Shown one piece after another: positions 34,072-47,676 of a DNA stretch of 64,000 nucleotides (the stretch's first letter is position 1; each line of letters opens with the position of its first letter). This stretch comes from Raphanus sativus. Lineage: Eukaryota; Streptophyta; Magnoliopsida; Brassicales; Brassicaceae. Position numbers and translations under genes: made by a program. The notes below the pieces were generated by a model. The model made no database searches. It saw only the letters and a list, made by a program, of their open reading frames with translations, and was not told the DNA's origin. The stretch is taken from contig NC_079517.1 in NCBI RefSeq assembly GCF_000801105.2, forward strand, positions 20,345,579 through 20,409,578, written 5' to 3'.

Positions 34072-36070
34072 ATGTCTTCTCCTAATTATTTTTGTTTGTG
34101 GATGGATAAATTCATATGGTTCATGATACAAATATTACTTACAGATGAATACACACAAGGTATTAGCAAATTCATGATGTTAACTCAACGACAACCGAAA
34201 GTAATAACTGGTAAGTTGAAACGTAACTATTCTACTTGTATGAATAATAGAAATATTAAAAAAAAATGTGTGGAACCATTTGAAAGGGTCTATGATGGGT
34301 TACATGGTCTGGTATCGTCATGGAGAAATATAAGATTATAGTAATACTAGCGAACCTCATATTGCGCACTAGTTAATAAACCTAACACAAATGTATATTT
34401 TGGTGTAGGTAGTGTTCATATGGTAATGATGAATATATAAAAAATTAACATTGGTTCTAGATGAAGAAGATAAACGAGAAGAATCCAATTTAGAAGCTTA
34501 GATACTTTTTATATGTTAGATGTAGCTAAGCAGCCATTGTAGATTGATGGCGATTAATTTGGCTGAATAATGTATGGATGCGATTGGTGTTGTGAGAGAT
34601 ATTCTACCTGAAAATAATCTTGAATATGGTTCATACTATGATGTTCAAAAACTGGTTGCTGGTCTTGGTTTACCGTATCAGGTGATCGATGTATACATTG
34701 ATAGTTACATAATTTACTGAAGAGCAAATGAAAATGGCAGTATATGTAAGTTTTGTCAAAAAACATCGCTATTAGGAGACAAGCCAAAACAAATTTATTC
34801 CATATAAATGGATGTGGTATTTGACAGTGACAGAAAGATTGAAGATGCTATATTAGTCTGAACGTACAACATGACCAATGAGATGGCATGGAGAACGATC
34901 AGAAGATCGTGAGATTACACAGTTTTCAAATGCAGAAGCGTTGAAGCATTTCCAATCAAAATATCCGGACTTTGCTTATGAGAAAAGAAATTTCTACTTT
35001 GGACTATGTATATATGGTTTCAACACATTCATAAATCATGAAAGACAATATTCATTGTGGCCAATAATTGTGACACCTTACAACTTACAGTTAGATTAGT
35101 GCATGCCACATGAGTTTTTGATCATGTCCATTCTCGTCCCGTGTCTGAGCATCCTAAGAGTCACTTGATGTGTTTTTCTCAGCCATTGGTATATGAGCTG
35201 AAATTACTATATGAGCATTGTGTTCTTACACACGATGTTTTGTGCAAAGAAATATTTCAGATGAGAGCAGTAATTATATGGACAACAAGTGATTTTCTAA
35301 CATATGATATGTTATTTGGATAGAAAACTCATGGAAGGCTATGATCTCCTTATTTCCAAGATAGCACATATGATTTCCAACTAATACACGAATGAAAACG
35401 TGTTGGTTTGACTATCACATAAGATTTCTACCATACGATCATCAATATCGTAGGAGTACAACACTGAACTAAAACATGGACAAAAAAACGTGTTGATTTG
35501 ACTATTACGAAGAACAAGAAAGTGCTCGACAGTCCCCTCCTCAATTAAGTGGCAGTTCTTTGGTGGAATGATTAAGATATTTGAATGCTGAGAGGAAGCC
35601 TGATGTAGGTGGAAACATACAATTCAGTTGACGTTTGAGAACAACACAATTGGCATAAGAAGTGTATTTATGAGATTTTCCATATTGGTAGGATCATGAA
35701 TTGCATCATAATTTAGATGTCATGCATGTTTACAAGAACATTATCCTTAATGTCCAAGGTAAAATAAAAGGATACTTTGAAATCTAGACTGTATTTTGTT
35801 GTATTTGTTCTCGAAAGGATATTTATGTTGATGCACATGGTAAAGGTCATGTTCCCATTTATGGATTTGATGCAACTTCGAAGGAAGAGTTCTTTTATTT
35901 GATTATACACAGCGTCAAGTTTCCAGAAGAGTATGCATCTAAGTTGTGTAACTGTGTCGACAAAAATGAAAGAAATTTTATTGATAAGAAGAGCCACAAT
36001 TGTTGTAATGATGTAACATCTTCTTTAATTTGCCTTTTCTGAACTACTTCCACGAAATGTTCATGATACA
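34072..36070 (+). pseudogene. CACTA transposase remnant, copy B
   Basis: Identical to 26605-28603: same motifs, same stops and same frame breaks in every open stretch. The shared lesions show that decay preceded the duplication. Confidence 0.87.
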
Positions 36071-39000
36071 GATATATCTTATATTAACATATTGAATTAA
36101 TTGTCATTTAATTGAGTAGGATTCATTACTTATACTTTTTCTTTCTTTCGTAAGTATAAATGTTTTGCATAGGTTTTTCATTAATTGATATCCCTTTTCA
36201 GAAGTACCCATATTTGTTTCTTCAATGTTTTGCATAGCTTTTCCATTAAGATGTTTCTCAGCGATGTGTTCAGATTTCTCCAAAACATTTGCCTCAACCT
36301 CCTCCACAACTTACATTTCAACTTGTTCAATTTGAGTTCCATACAAGAGTCCTGAGATTTCATCTTTCTTGTGATCATTCAATTCAATCTCAAAAACACC
36401 ACTAGAGAATACGGCATTGTGATACTATTTGGGGTTCTGCTCTAGTTTCTCTGGTAAAGATCCCATCAGGAGCTTTGAGTTGTAATTCATAGAAGCAAAC
36501 TGATTCTCAAATGTTGAAGTTTTAAGAGAGGTTGAAGAATTTGTCGTTGAGGTCATTGTAACTTCCATTAAATGTGACGTGTAGGTCCGTTGAGTTCAGA
36601 CTCAATGTTCTCCTCCAAGTTATCTTTTTTTCCAAGTTTGCATGTATGTTGTCTTGTTTGAGATTCCAAGATTTATTTAAGAACAAAATCTGAGCTACTT
36701 TCTTGCGGAAGCGGTTTAGAATAATTGGCTTAGTTCTGAACAAGTTGATTTCCTTTGTTGTAGTATTTGGGTGGGTAGAGTTGGGTTTGGGTTGGAAGCC
36801 ACCTAGTTGTTTAGAGTAGAATGACTTTTGTTGGTAGTTGTTATGGTATTGAGGTTTGCTTTGAAAGTTCCCTTGAAGAGTATTTTGGTCCTTCTATTAA
36901 AAATGATAACCTTGATCCTTTTGTGGAAACTGATATCCCTGATCCTTCTTGTACCATGTACCATTTTCATTGGAAAAGAACATATCTTCTTGACCCTCTA
37001 AACTATCAACCTCTGTAGACTCTATGGTCCGTTACTGCTAGTTCTCACTAATGAGGTTAGCCTTGCCCTGTTGCATTATGTCTGAAAAGAGCATGCTTAG
37101 TTTATCTTGAACGAACTTCAGTTCTTTCATGGTGTGCATATATCATCACCTCCAACTCCTCTATTGTTCATATAATACTCATCATTGTAGTATAGTCACT
37201 ATATGCCAATTTTTTCCCCAAGTTTTACCCCTTCCTTCTCATACGTTTCCAAGAAGTGCTCATTGCTTCCAGTGTCAAGCATGCTTATGTATTTGGGTAG
37301 GACCCCTCGGTAGAGTGTACTAAGTAAACTCACTTTGCTAAAACCATGATGAGGGCATTGTATGGTGTAACACCTGAACCTCTCCAAGCTTCACCATAGC
37401 TCTCTAGATTCTTCTAGTGAAAACCATAAATCTCATTTTTTATCCTTGCAGTTCAGGAAATAGAGAATATCTTTGAAAAGAAAGATATCTTGCAATCATC
37501 CCAAGTAGTGATTGAGCTTTGGGGTAGATTGTTCTCCAATATATGATCTTTGTATCCAAGTGAAAATGGAAAGAATCTCAATTTGAAGGTATCTTAAGAA
37601 ATGTCATTGATCTTCACTGTCCCACATATCATGTCAATGTTGTCTAAGTGGTCTAGTGGATCTTCCATTGCATGAACATGATACTTGTTACGTTTTACCA
37701 TGTTTATCAAGCATGAATTGATCTTAAAGTTGATTTTCTCAACAGCTGGTGCGAGAATTCCTGTTTTGTTTTCATATATATATTAGGCTCATCAAAGGTT
37801 ATAGTGATCCGAGAATTATGTGGTGGATGGTGTGGTTGATGGTTTGCCGCTAATCGACCATTTCTACCTTTGAAACTCCTTGAACATTTACTCCATGGAT
37901 ATCATCTTCATGGAATTCTTCATTGTGTTGTTGGTGTTGTTGATGTTCCATCTCAAAACAAAACTGTTATTACTGAGCATGTTGCTCTTCTTCTCTTCTG
38001 TTTTTTGCAATCCCCCTTTCAAATTTCTTGATGTCTTTCACTCTAGGTAGTAGGTATTTTGGGCCTCTAATTCTCAATTTCATTCACCTCACATTTACAA
38101 AAAGATGAAGAAGGAAAATTAGTAATCCAAATAGAATCAATACATAGTCTTAAGTAATAAGAAAATCTCAATCAAGATCAATCTAAGACTTGGAACGGTG
38201 CCAAAACTTGATAAGGATTAAGTTTAACCTAAGTATAATTGTAGTACAAGAGGGTCAAACCAACCAAAGACAATCTCAGTCACCAAGAGTACAATTCTCC
38301 AAGTTAATCTAAGCACAATAATTGAGTAATTAAAGAAGTAATCAAGTAACAAGAGTGAAATCTAAATCAAACAACAAGAAACACTTTGGTAATACAAGTA
38401 TACATGGGCTTTCAATCAATAGATTAAAAGAGACCCCATAGGCATTTGATTAAAGGCGAATAAGATCCAATATAAGATGGCAAAATATAAATCAACAAGA
38501 TTTCTTAAGTCTAGAACACAAGATATATCTATTCTTTCCCAAGACAATGATCCCTATGTAATCATGAATCAAATATAGAATCAAGATCCCTTCATTCAAG
38601 CACCTCATCGAACACCTTCATTGCATAAAACAACTTAGAATCAAGATTGAGAGTGATCAATTAAAATATAGCATTAAGTGATCAACTTAGAATTGCAAGA
38701 AAACATTTAAATGTTTCACAAAACATCTTAATTCTTCACCCAATCACCTTAATCTCCCTAGTCCATAGATTCAAATAAGTCTACTCACTAATCACCATGA
38801 AAAACCTTAAATCCATACAAAGAATAACACTCATCATGGTTTGAACAAAGAATAACTCAGTAAACACAAGGAAGACAGATGAAATAGATTAAAGATTCAA
38901 ACTTTAACCAAAAGATGATTGTCATACGAGAAAAACAAGATAATTAGAGTTTTTGACTGAAAAAATATTTGTAAGCCTCTAAAAATGAGTTGGGCCAACC

Positions 39001-39288
39001 TAAAAAACCTTATCAACCGAGTAAAAAAATAGAAAAGATAAAGTTTAAGGTCGTCAATGGGTACACAAACCTGTTGCACACAACCGCTACGAGACTCGCA
39101 AGGATTACAACGGGTGCTCCAAGCCGCTGCGCATACCCGCTCTAACACTTGGTGATGTCTTGATAATGCACGATTATGCATCACTTGCAACGGCTGCACT
39201 TGACCTTTTCATCCCATGCTACGAGGGTCGCTTAATCCACAACGGGTACTCCAACCTGTTGCCATCTGCATGTTGTGACACTTAGCAT
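36071..39288 (-). pseudogene. Athila-like gypsy gag and LTR inside CACTA, copy B
   Basis: Counterpart of 28604-31821; the LTR boundary TGATAAGG is at 38209. Confidence 0.72.
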
Positions 39289-40267
39289 TTTCCAGTTGGA
39301 AATTTAGTTTCCAGGAATGAATGCAATGAGGTGCAATGTTTTTAATTGTGATTGGTATGATAATATAGTTGAGCGTGGAGAGATAACATACACATTTGGT
39401 GTTATATATATAAATTTTTGATTAATTTTATTTACATTTTCAATTAATATTTTTTAATTTTTAATTTATCTTTTGTCGATATTTTAAATTTATTTTTAAA
39501 ATCATTAATTATTTTTCTATAAGTATTTTTTCTAATTTTTGACGATTTCCCAAAAATATATTTCTGACTAATTCCTGATGACTTTCCATCATAATTTTTT
39601 TCTCGTCGAGATAGACCCAATGAATGACTTCTCAAGAAAGCTCTTTCCCAACGAATATCTGATCGATTTTCCCGCTCAGATTGACATTTTTCTTGTAGTG
39701 AAATACCATAAAGTTGTTTAAAAGTCATGATATCATTAAAACCAGTGCATATTTAAATTGATAAACATACCAATTTACACTGTATAACTTTATAACTATA
39801 TTATTAAAATTGATAAACATATCAAATTACATTATATAAATTAATAACTATATATTATTAGAGCTAAATATCATTAACATATTTCAAAAACTAAATCAGC
39901 GTTACATTGTAGATGCAACTCTAGTATTAGGGTTACAAAAATCTATTTACTTTTTTTTAATATTTATCAGAATCGAGACTTAATTAAAAGTTTCAGAAGG
40001 TTTGTGAAGATTATTAAGCAATAATGAGCATATCATGAAAAAAACGATCCCAGCTCAGTTATTAATAATAAAAATTTTGCATGTCATTTGTATGTTTAGT
40101 GAAACCTCTGATCTCTTTATAAGAATATTAGCTAGATTATTTAAGGCTATACATATATTTTTTTTAAAAAAATTGAAATGTATATATTTTTCTAACAATC
40201 TCTCTTTTTTTTTTTCTAGATATTTTTCTAACAATCTCTTGAATTATATGTGTTTATCTAAGTACTA

Positions 40268-40494
40268 CTCGCTCTATTTATAAAAGATTCATATTCTAAA
40301 ATTTTCACACATTAAGAAAACATATTAAATTTGCATAGTTTTGTGATTATTTTTTTTCCCACAGTTTTAAGCCAATAAAAATTCAATAAGTGCAATTAAG
40401 TTTTTTAAAATTTACAATTATTTAATAAAACATGTATTGAAAATGAAAAAAAAATAGATCTTTTAGAATATGAATCTTTTAAACACGAAAGGAG
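40268..40494. mobile_element. Stowaway-like MITE with long inverted repeats (227 bp)
   Basis: The left end CTCGCTCTATTTATAAAAG and right end (inverted) CTCCTTTCGTGTTTAAAAG continue into a perfect shared arm ATTCATATTCTAAAA. TA flanks both sides (40266-40267, 40495-40496). It lies 137 bp right of the 7.45-kb duplication. Confidence 0.85.
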
Positions 40495-41184
40495 TATTAT
40501 CTAATCTATATCTAAAAAGCTTGAATTTAGATCCGGGGAGCCATCTTAAAGTATCAAACCATTTATTCTCATAGAATTTAGAGAAGTAAAGAGTTACTGT
40601 TCGATCTATTTAACAATTATACTCCGTATCCTCGTTAGTAAGCAAGTAATCAACCATTTAAACGTAGAAATATTTTTTCTTGAGTTAAACAAAATTCAAG
40701 TTAAGCCAAATTCAAATCGGTCATCGGTTCAATCGAATCCATTGCTTAAGCTTGCTATGTGTGTCTCCAAGTTTGAGACATGTAAAAACATAATGTAGAA
40801 ATGAAGATCTCGTGGTAAATTTAAAAGAAATGAAGATTAATTAACAAACAACGTTCAAGATGAGATAAATCCAAAAAAGCATGGGTTTATTGACCCACGC
40901 AAGTTAAGAAGTTTGGTCAATTGCTTTTAACCTAAGTTTTCTCCTTCTCTTTATATGTGAAAGTCCATTAATTTCATCAACCCATATATTTTATACCTTT
41001 ATTTACTAACTAGGATATTATCCGTGCTTTGCGCGGGGTGATCATGCTCAAAAAGAAAATTGGGATATATAAAATAATATATACGAACTTTAAAAAATTA
41101 AAATTTTACGGTTCTCTTTTTATTACTTTTATTTATTGTTTAAACTATGTATTTCATCAATATATTGTGTAATTAGAGATCGGT

Positions 41185-41650
41185 TACGGATAAAACTCGC
41201 CCCGCTCACCCGCTAACCCGCGGGTTTAAAAACAATTTGGTCAAAAAATCTAACCCGCACTACCCGCAAGCAAGTAATTTTGTACCCGCACCTGTCCCGC
41301 TTTATTTCCCGGGTTTATACTTTTTTAATAATTATTTAATTTAGTTAGTATAAAAATAATATAAAGAATATATTTATAATTAACATTGTGTATATTTTAC
41401 GTAATACTAAAATTATTTTTATTAAATTCTCGATTTTTTTAATTAAAAATCATTTACTTTTTTTACTAAAAAAATCAATTTAAATATATATATATGCGGG
41501 TCGGCGAATATCCACGATCTAAAATCCATTAACCAACATCCGCCCCGTATAAATAATTCATGACCCACACCCGTGAAATGATTTTATTTTCATATTGATG
41601 GACCCGCACCCGCCCTGCAGCTGGTCAAATGGGGCGGATCCTGCGGGTTT
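41185..41650. repeat. CCCGC/GCGGG-rich repeat, probably a hAT-MITE remnant
   Basis: Two clusters of CCCGC/GCGGGT words (41200-41330 and 41500-41645) flank an AT-rich centre. This resembles the family of hAT MITEs with GC-rich subterminal simple repeats (compare the ACCGAA-rich element at 56291-57000). Clear terminal repeats and a target duplication were not found, so the call is tentative. Confidence 0.4.
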
Positions 41651-44241
41651 AAACTTATATTATCAGGCCTAGTAATAGGGATGTCTGTAAAATATTGTGA
41701 ATCGTAAACACTGAAGTAAAATTTTACAAATATAAATATTAATTATACTTTGGACCATAATAATCTATGATTCAAATTAAGCCTATTTTTAATATAGTAT
41801 TATCTATGTTTCCACACAACATTATATTTTCTTTTTACTATTATACTTATTTCCAAACATTTTCAAAAAGTATTTCTAATTTAATAAGATATTGTAAAAA
41901 AAGAAAAAAATTAATAAGATAAATTCCAAACTAAATTATATTTTTTATTAATATTTTTATTTTCAAACATTTCCAAAAGAAATTTCTCCTTTAAAATATA
42001 GATGTTCCAGTCTTGTGGCAGAATGGTTGGTTTGGTCCACTTAAATTCCAAAAATTATCAAAAAAATATTTATTTCGTATACTTTATAGTACTCACTGAC
42101 ATACACACAAAAAATTCAAATAAATATTAAGTTTAATTTCTGAAACTATAAGACCCACTATTTTAAAAGCGTTCGTTAAATTTACACAAGATAAAAATCA
42201 ATTTTGAAAGACCTTGACTGAGAAAAGGGTCAAATTGGCTGATTTGTTCCATCCTAACAGTAGCATGGATCTTATCCCTCTGATATAACAAAACAACATT
42301 CTTTAGTAGTTGGTTTAGATAATCAAACAATTAAAACGGAAAGAAAAAATACTCTAGGTTTTCAGTATGTTTACTTTGGAATCGACCAAAACCATCTTTT
42401 TTTTCTCTCCCACAACACTGGAATATTGTTTACAAAGACGAAAAATTTTCACCTTCACTTTCCACGTAGATTCGAAAGACTTCAAATTAGAAACAAAATC
42501 AAGACCAGCAATTTTAGGCTTGCGTGGTTTAAGTAAAAAGTTTAGATGTAGTTGTGTTCTAGGAGTGAGAACAAAGTCTCATTTATATAGTAAACACAAA
42601 CCTTAGTAAACAAATAATTGATATTAAAGAATAAGGAATGCGTTATCTCGTCAATCACGTTAGCAATAATTACGACATATGATTGTGAATTTCTATTGTA
42701 TATTTTGAAAATTACATGAGATTACAATACCAAATATCAATGAGTGTACGCGATGATAGTCATAAATCCTCAATTCAAATAATTATCATAATTTTTAGTA
42801 AGGATCTATAATAGGAAACAAATAACGAAAACATAGGTAATTAAATAAACGTTATATCAGGATACTGAATATCAATAAGTGTACGTAATTCAAATTGTTA
42901 ACACAATTTTTTGTAAGGATCTATAATAGGAAACAAAAACGAAATACTGTATTAGGCAACAAAAAAAACGAAAAAAAAAACAATTAAAGCTATTGTCGCG
43001 AATAAGTGGGGTGGATTCTCTATACTTAATGCTAATTATATATAGTTACGTAATATTTGATTAAGTCATGCCATAAATAGTATATATTGTGACAGCTTTA
43101 TAGGTAGAAATGATTGTGTGATTGATGGATTTTTCTATTGTATGTTTTTGAAAATCACCAGTGATAGTAATTGTATAATAAATCATATAAAAAATCAAAC
43201 TACTTAAAATAGATAAAAATCAATCCACATGAAAATATGTAAACACATAAAAAAAATAGCCTTTCATCAAAAAAAAAATCACATAAAAATGTTGATGTAG
43301 AGAAATAAGACATGTTTAGTATTATATTGTATTCATTTTTACGGAAGAAGATAATGATATACATATTCAACCATCCTACACTTAAGTTGATAATATGACC
43401 CCTGATAAACTTTGGACCAAGGGTGGATCTCAAGTTTATATTATAAATTGAAACCTATTAATAATAGGCTATTATGTAATATAAAATATGATCTCTCATT
43501 TTTTAAAAAGATAACACATTCGTATTGTATCTTCTCTTGAATTCCGAAATGTAAAACAAAATCTAAATGATAACTTTATGAATCATGATGGTTGTCCCTA
43601 TGTTGTCGCTATAGGGGAAGATAAACGAAAAAATATATTCTATGTAGAGAAATCATAACTTATACATTGTTTTTATTTTCTTGTATTCAAAATAACAAAA
43701 TAATATTAGTGTGACAAATATTTTATCGTGATAGACATATGTTGTGAATATGACCACGTAGAAAACTTAAGTTGATAATATACGGTTTTATTAAATGAAT
43801 GTAGCTATGTTATCTAAATAATATGATACAACATAATATAATAGATGCGAGTTTGACCAATGGCATATCTCGTAAATAATCTAGTCTAATAAGGATTTTT
43901 ATAAAAGAAGACTGAGAATGAATGTCAAGACGACACGTCATTATAATGGCAACATTGTAATAAGTTTACTCATTGAAAGTTATGTTTTTTAATTGCTTCC
44001 TTTTTAATAATAAGGGGATGCTGTGATTATCAAAGTACATGCATACATAGTAGTAGGACATTTTGAATAAAAAATCCATAGGTAGTAAATATGCATATAA
44101 TGGTTTAAGTTCGTACTCACCACAAATGTTATATTTTCGTCTGTGTTATTTATTTTTAATGGCCATATTAAGTTGGCGTACTAATCAAGTGATCAGTCTT
44201 GGTGATGCAATCGGTGGTCGTACCAACGGAGGAAATAATTA
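41651..44241. other. AT-rich region, no gene seen
   Basis: No coding region or RNA gene can be supported. Short AT-biased open frames (42367-42606, 43200-43433, 44063-44241) lack any recognisable motif. 40495-41184 is likewise AT-rich and featureless. Confidence 0.6.
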
Positions 44242-44424
44242 TGAAGGAGTCAACCTTAGAAGAACCAATGGAGAAATTCAAGTGGATACAATTCCGTGGA
44301 TACAATTCCGTGGATGCAATTATATGAATGAATTTTTGTGGATGTCTTATTTCAATATTTAGAAAGAATCCATTTGTAATAGTTTATGGGTCCATTAGAA
44401 AATCAAGGTCCAAAAAGCTATTTG

Positions 44425-44663
44425 TGTTGTAAATAAGATGTGAAGGTATTGTTGTGTTATTGATATATCAAGCAAAAGGTCTTCTTATATATGGAGAGCT
44501 TAGCCGCCTATTACATGTATTTAGGCGATGTGGAACTCTCATTAACAAAGAGAGAAGTCGCCATCATTAAACCAAAATAAGATAAGGCCCAATCCACATA
44601 AGGATGGCCGGTTTAATACAAAGTCGGTTATAAGCATTCTTAAACTGGATGGTTTACAACACT
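44425..44663 (-). repeat. Copia 3' LTR
   Basis: 239 bp with ends TGTTGTA…TTACAACA. Its last ~95 bp (from CCAAAATAAGATAAGGCCC) recur at 50115-50205. Confidence 0.85.
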
Positions 44664-44676
44664 CCCCCTGAATGCC
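44664..44676 (-). promoter_or_regulatory. Copia polypurine tract
   Basis: On the minus strand TTCAGGGGGAG immediately precedes the LTR start TGTTGTAAACC. A similar CTCCCCCTGAA occurs again at about 44802-44812. Confidence 0.8.
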
Positions 44677-44837
44677 ATAACCATCTAGGGTTTGTAATGC
44701 GTTTGGTATACTGCCTCGTTAAAACCTTTCCATGGTAAACCCAAAAACCCAATGTGGTAAAAAGAGAATCCATGGACATGAAAAAAAGTACAGCCGCATT
44801 ACTCCCCCTGAAGTGAATATCACTGAAGGTGTCTCAG

Positions 44838-45320
44838 TGAACGCATACCAATATGCTACATAAGCTTCCTGAGCGTGCAAGTTGGTAATGCCTTAATGAA
44901 GAGGTCGGCTGAGTTCGCGCTTGATCTGACTTGGAGTACCTTGACCTCTCCTTCTTTCTGTAGATCATGGGTGAAGAAAACTTGGGAGAACGTGCTTGGT
45001 CTTGTCACCCTTGATGTATCCATCTTTGAGCTGAGCTATGTAGGCCACATTGTCTTCATAAAGAATGGTCGGCCCATCCTTACCATTCGTGATCCCACAT
45101 GCTGTCCGAATATGATGTGTCATGAGTCTCAACTAGACACACTCTCTACTTTCTTCATGGATCACCAATATTTCTGAGTGATTGGATGATGTGGCTGATA
45201 TGATCTGCTTGACTGATCTCCATGAAATGACCGTGCCTCCATATGTGAAAACGTAGCCGGTTTGGCACTTAGCACTGTGTGGGTCAGATTGGTAACCTGC
45301 ATCAGCAAAATGCTTTCATG
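44838..45320 (-). pseudogene. Copia RNase H C-terminal remnant
   Basis: In mixed frames on the minus strand, ADAGYQSDPHSAKC, GYVFTYGGTVISWRS, AYIAQLKDG and NSADLFIKALPTCTL…HIGMR can be read. These are the standard Copia RNase H motifs up to the pol C-terminus. Several stops and frame changes make it inactive. RT upstream is not recognisable. Confidence 0.82.
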
Positions 45321-45326
45321 ATATTC

Positions 45327-45501
45327 ATGGTCCATTCGGATCATATGATTTATCTCTCTTAGATAAATTCGACCATGAATGTCTTTGTATGTCCATGATC
45401 TGTCCGGATCATGACATCATCCATAATCCATCCGGATTATGTTCTTGTCCAATGCTGATCTGTGCGGATCATGCTCTCGTCCATAATCCATCCGGATTAT
45501 G
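45327..45501. repeat. Hairpin array in Copia 3' internal region
   Basis: Six successive small hairpins with different stems: ATGGTCC/GGATCAT (45327-45344), ATTTATCT/AGATAAAT (45348-45368), CATGATC/GATCATG (45394-45413), CATAATCC/GGATTATG (45422-45441), a bulged GCTGATC/GATCATGC (45454-45474) and CATAATCC/GGATTATG (45482-45501). Spacing is about 30-40 nt, with TTGTCC/TCGTCC linkers. Confidence 0.8.
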
Positions 45502-47676
45502 TCCTCGTCCACTATGTATCTCGTCCATAACCTTTGACCAAAACTCTTCATGAACCTTTTAGTATATGTCCATGGTCTATTCATGAATGGCTATAATGTT
45601 ATAGTTTGATGTCAATCAAAACTGAGCCATTTTTGGGTCAATAGGACGTTCCTCTTACTTGGATGGTTTAGGTCGGATTATGGCCTAGAGGAACTGGTCG
45701 GAACGAGCTGGACGGGACTGACTGGTCGGAACGAAATGGTCGGGACCAATGATGATTAAGGTCGAGCTAGGTCGGACATGATCCTAGTCGATATGGACCC
45801 CTTGGTCGTGAATCTGATGGATTCTCTCTGACCATATTACATTCTTATTCTTGGTATGTTGGATCATAGATCCCAGCACTCTTACACGGCTAATGATCAT
45901 CGTAGTCTCTTCATAGCCTTTCCAAGAATCAATCATCTTAATCATCCTTTCTTTAAGTATAACCACAAGGAATTTCTTTCATGACTACTATATGGACTGC
46001 TCTGAAACGTTCTTATAAAACTCTCTTAATAAGCAAAACTTAGTCTTATCATATCGTGCAATATATGCAACTGCATTTCAGTCCATGAACAACGCAGGAA
46101 CGATGTTGTTCCAGGAGAACTTCTTTCTCATCTTTCAAGGTATCTTATATTACCTTTATATATATCCAGTGAGATATCAATTGTCTACTACATCTTTCTT
46201 ATATGCCCAGATCTTTATGAATTTCGATATTGGGTAGTAGCATTCACCACATAGGAATTTATTTCCTTGTTCCTTAGTCCCTGTGAGTATCCTTGTGTGA
46301 TTTAGCCATTCCATTGAATGCTTCATGTAGCAACATGTACGACCACTTGTCTGTATTTTCATGTTCTACTGCTCACGATTTTCTTTTCCTCACAAGACTC
46401 ATATGTTCACTGATTAGATGGCGTCTATCTTATTTATTTGGCCAATACCTCCATCTCTACATTCTTTGGGTTTAACTCCACGTCCCATTTTATTCTCTAT
46501 GAGTACTCTTACGTGGGTTAGTGATCCTCGCATATCTCTTATGCTCAAGTGCTTTCTCTTTATCACTTATGAGTGTGTGTATGTGTCGACACTTTATATA
46601 ATGTTCCTTCGCGTTCTATCACGTTCTAGACATGATACAATCGATTGAGATTTTATTCTTATCGGGATCATTGAATACTTTGTAGTTTGCAAGGCTACAT
46701 TGTATGATACCTGTACCTTAGGACCGGCCGGTCTTATCTCATTGTCTAGTATGGTTTTTCTTTCATGAACCCGAATCTATCATTATGAGCACCTTAACTC
46801 TTTCTATTCGTGGTTCCTTATATATGGAACATACTGGTCTATCTTGTATAGACTTCTACAGCAACTTGATTATGTCTGTTCTAGGACATTTATATAGTGG
46901 TGCTAAGCTGGTATGACTTAGTCATTCTTTCGGGTCTGTCTGGCTATCATTCTTTCTTTGTTTATGGACGTCCAGTACATATATGTCTGGCTATCATTCT
47001 TTCTTTGTTTATGACCCTTTATCATCTTTAGACGGGAATATCTATGCTCACTTTATATGGCCTGATGTATCTTATCTTTCATACATGTATTCTTGTGGTG
47101 TACCCAAGCTTATAGACTTTTGAAGTCTCAACCTTATAGGTTATGCCTTATACGGCCAAGCTATAATGCCTTATACGGCCAAGCTATAAATGTTCGGGTT
47201 TTATAGTATGGTCATGGACCACACGGAGTGTTTATTCTCCCCCTCATGAACATGCTATAAAATATGTTTTTTTGTCCTCACTTAAACGTAATGCTTGGAC
47301 GGCCAGCATGGTTTTAGACCATGATACACGAATTTGTGGTCTGGTCGGGTTTTGCCCTCACTACCCTCATGATCAGATTATACTTTCGTGTTGCTTGGAA
47401 CAATGAAGCCTACTGAGTTTCCCTTGTGTACATGTTTCACAACGTGAGATCTTATGGGATAACTCTTTGTGCCTTAGTAATTTTAAACTTTGCATCAAGT
47501 TCGGACCAGGATGGCTAATCCGATCATGCCATAAAGTGTATAAATTCGTTGGTGAACCTTACTGGTTACCTAGGCTTTTATGCCTTATCACACTGATCCT
47601 TAGCATAGTATTAGATCAGTAGGGAGAATGTAGTCTCAACCTCTTTTATATGTATGCCTTTGGCAATTTTCATAAG
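45502..47676. other. Copia internal region without recognisable pol
   Basis: About 2.2 kb where RT and integrase would be expected. I find no RT or integrase motif in any frame. Local duplications are present: GTCTGGCTATCATTC-type words at about 46938-46963 and 46986-47011, and ATGCCTTATACGGCCAAGCT repeated in tandem at about 47144-47186. GGTCGGAAC words recur at 45690-45780. Confidence 0.6.

Larger units (their letters stand above)
33752..39700 (+). mobile_element. CACTA transposon, copy B
   Basis: Exact counterpart of 26285-32233 at +7467, including both termini and the AAA flanks. Being inside the larger repeat, it moved with the segment and not as an independent transposition. Confidence 0.88.
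32677..40130. repeat. 7.45-kb direct duplication, copy B
   Basis: Second copy of 25210-32663, same orientation. Its right flank (GCTAGATTATTTAAGG…) appears to be the original right flank, while copy A keeps the original left flank. This is what a tandem duplication predicts. Confidence 0.95.

Noticed and set aside
41005..41045. ACTAGGATATTATCCGTGC-type sequence suggestive of a Helitron or other transposon end
   Set aside because: A common motif in Brassicaceae repeats, but no second end, hairpin or target signature could be fixed.
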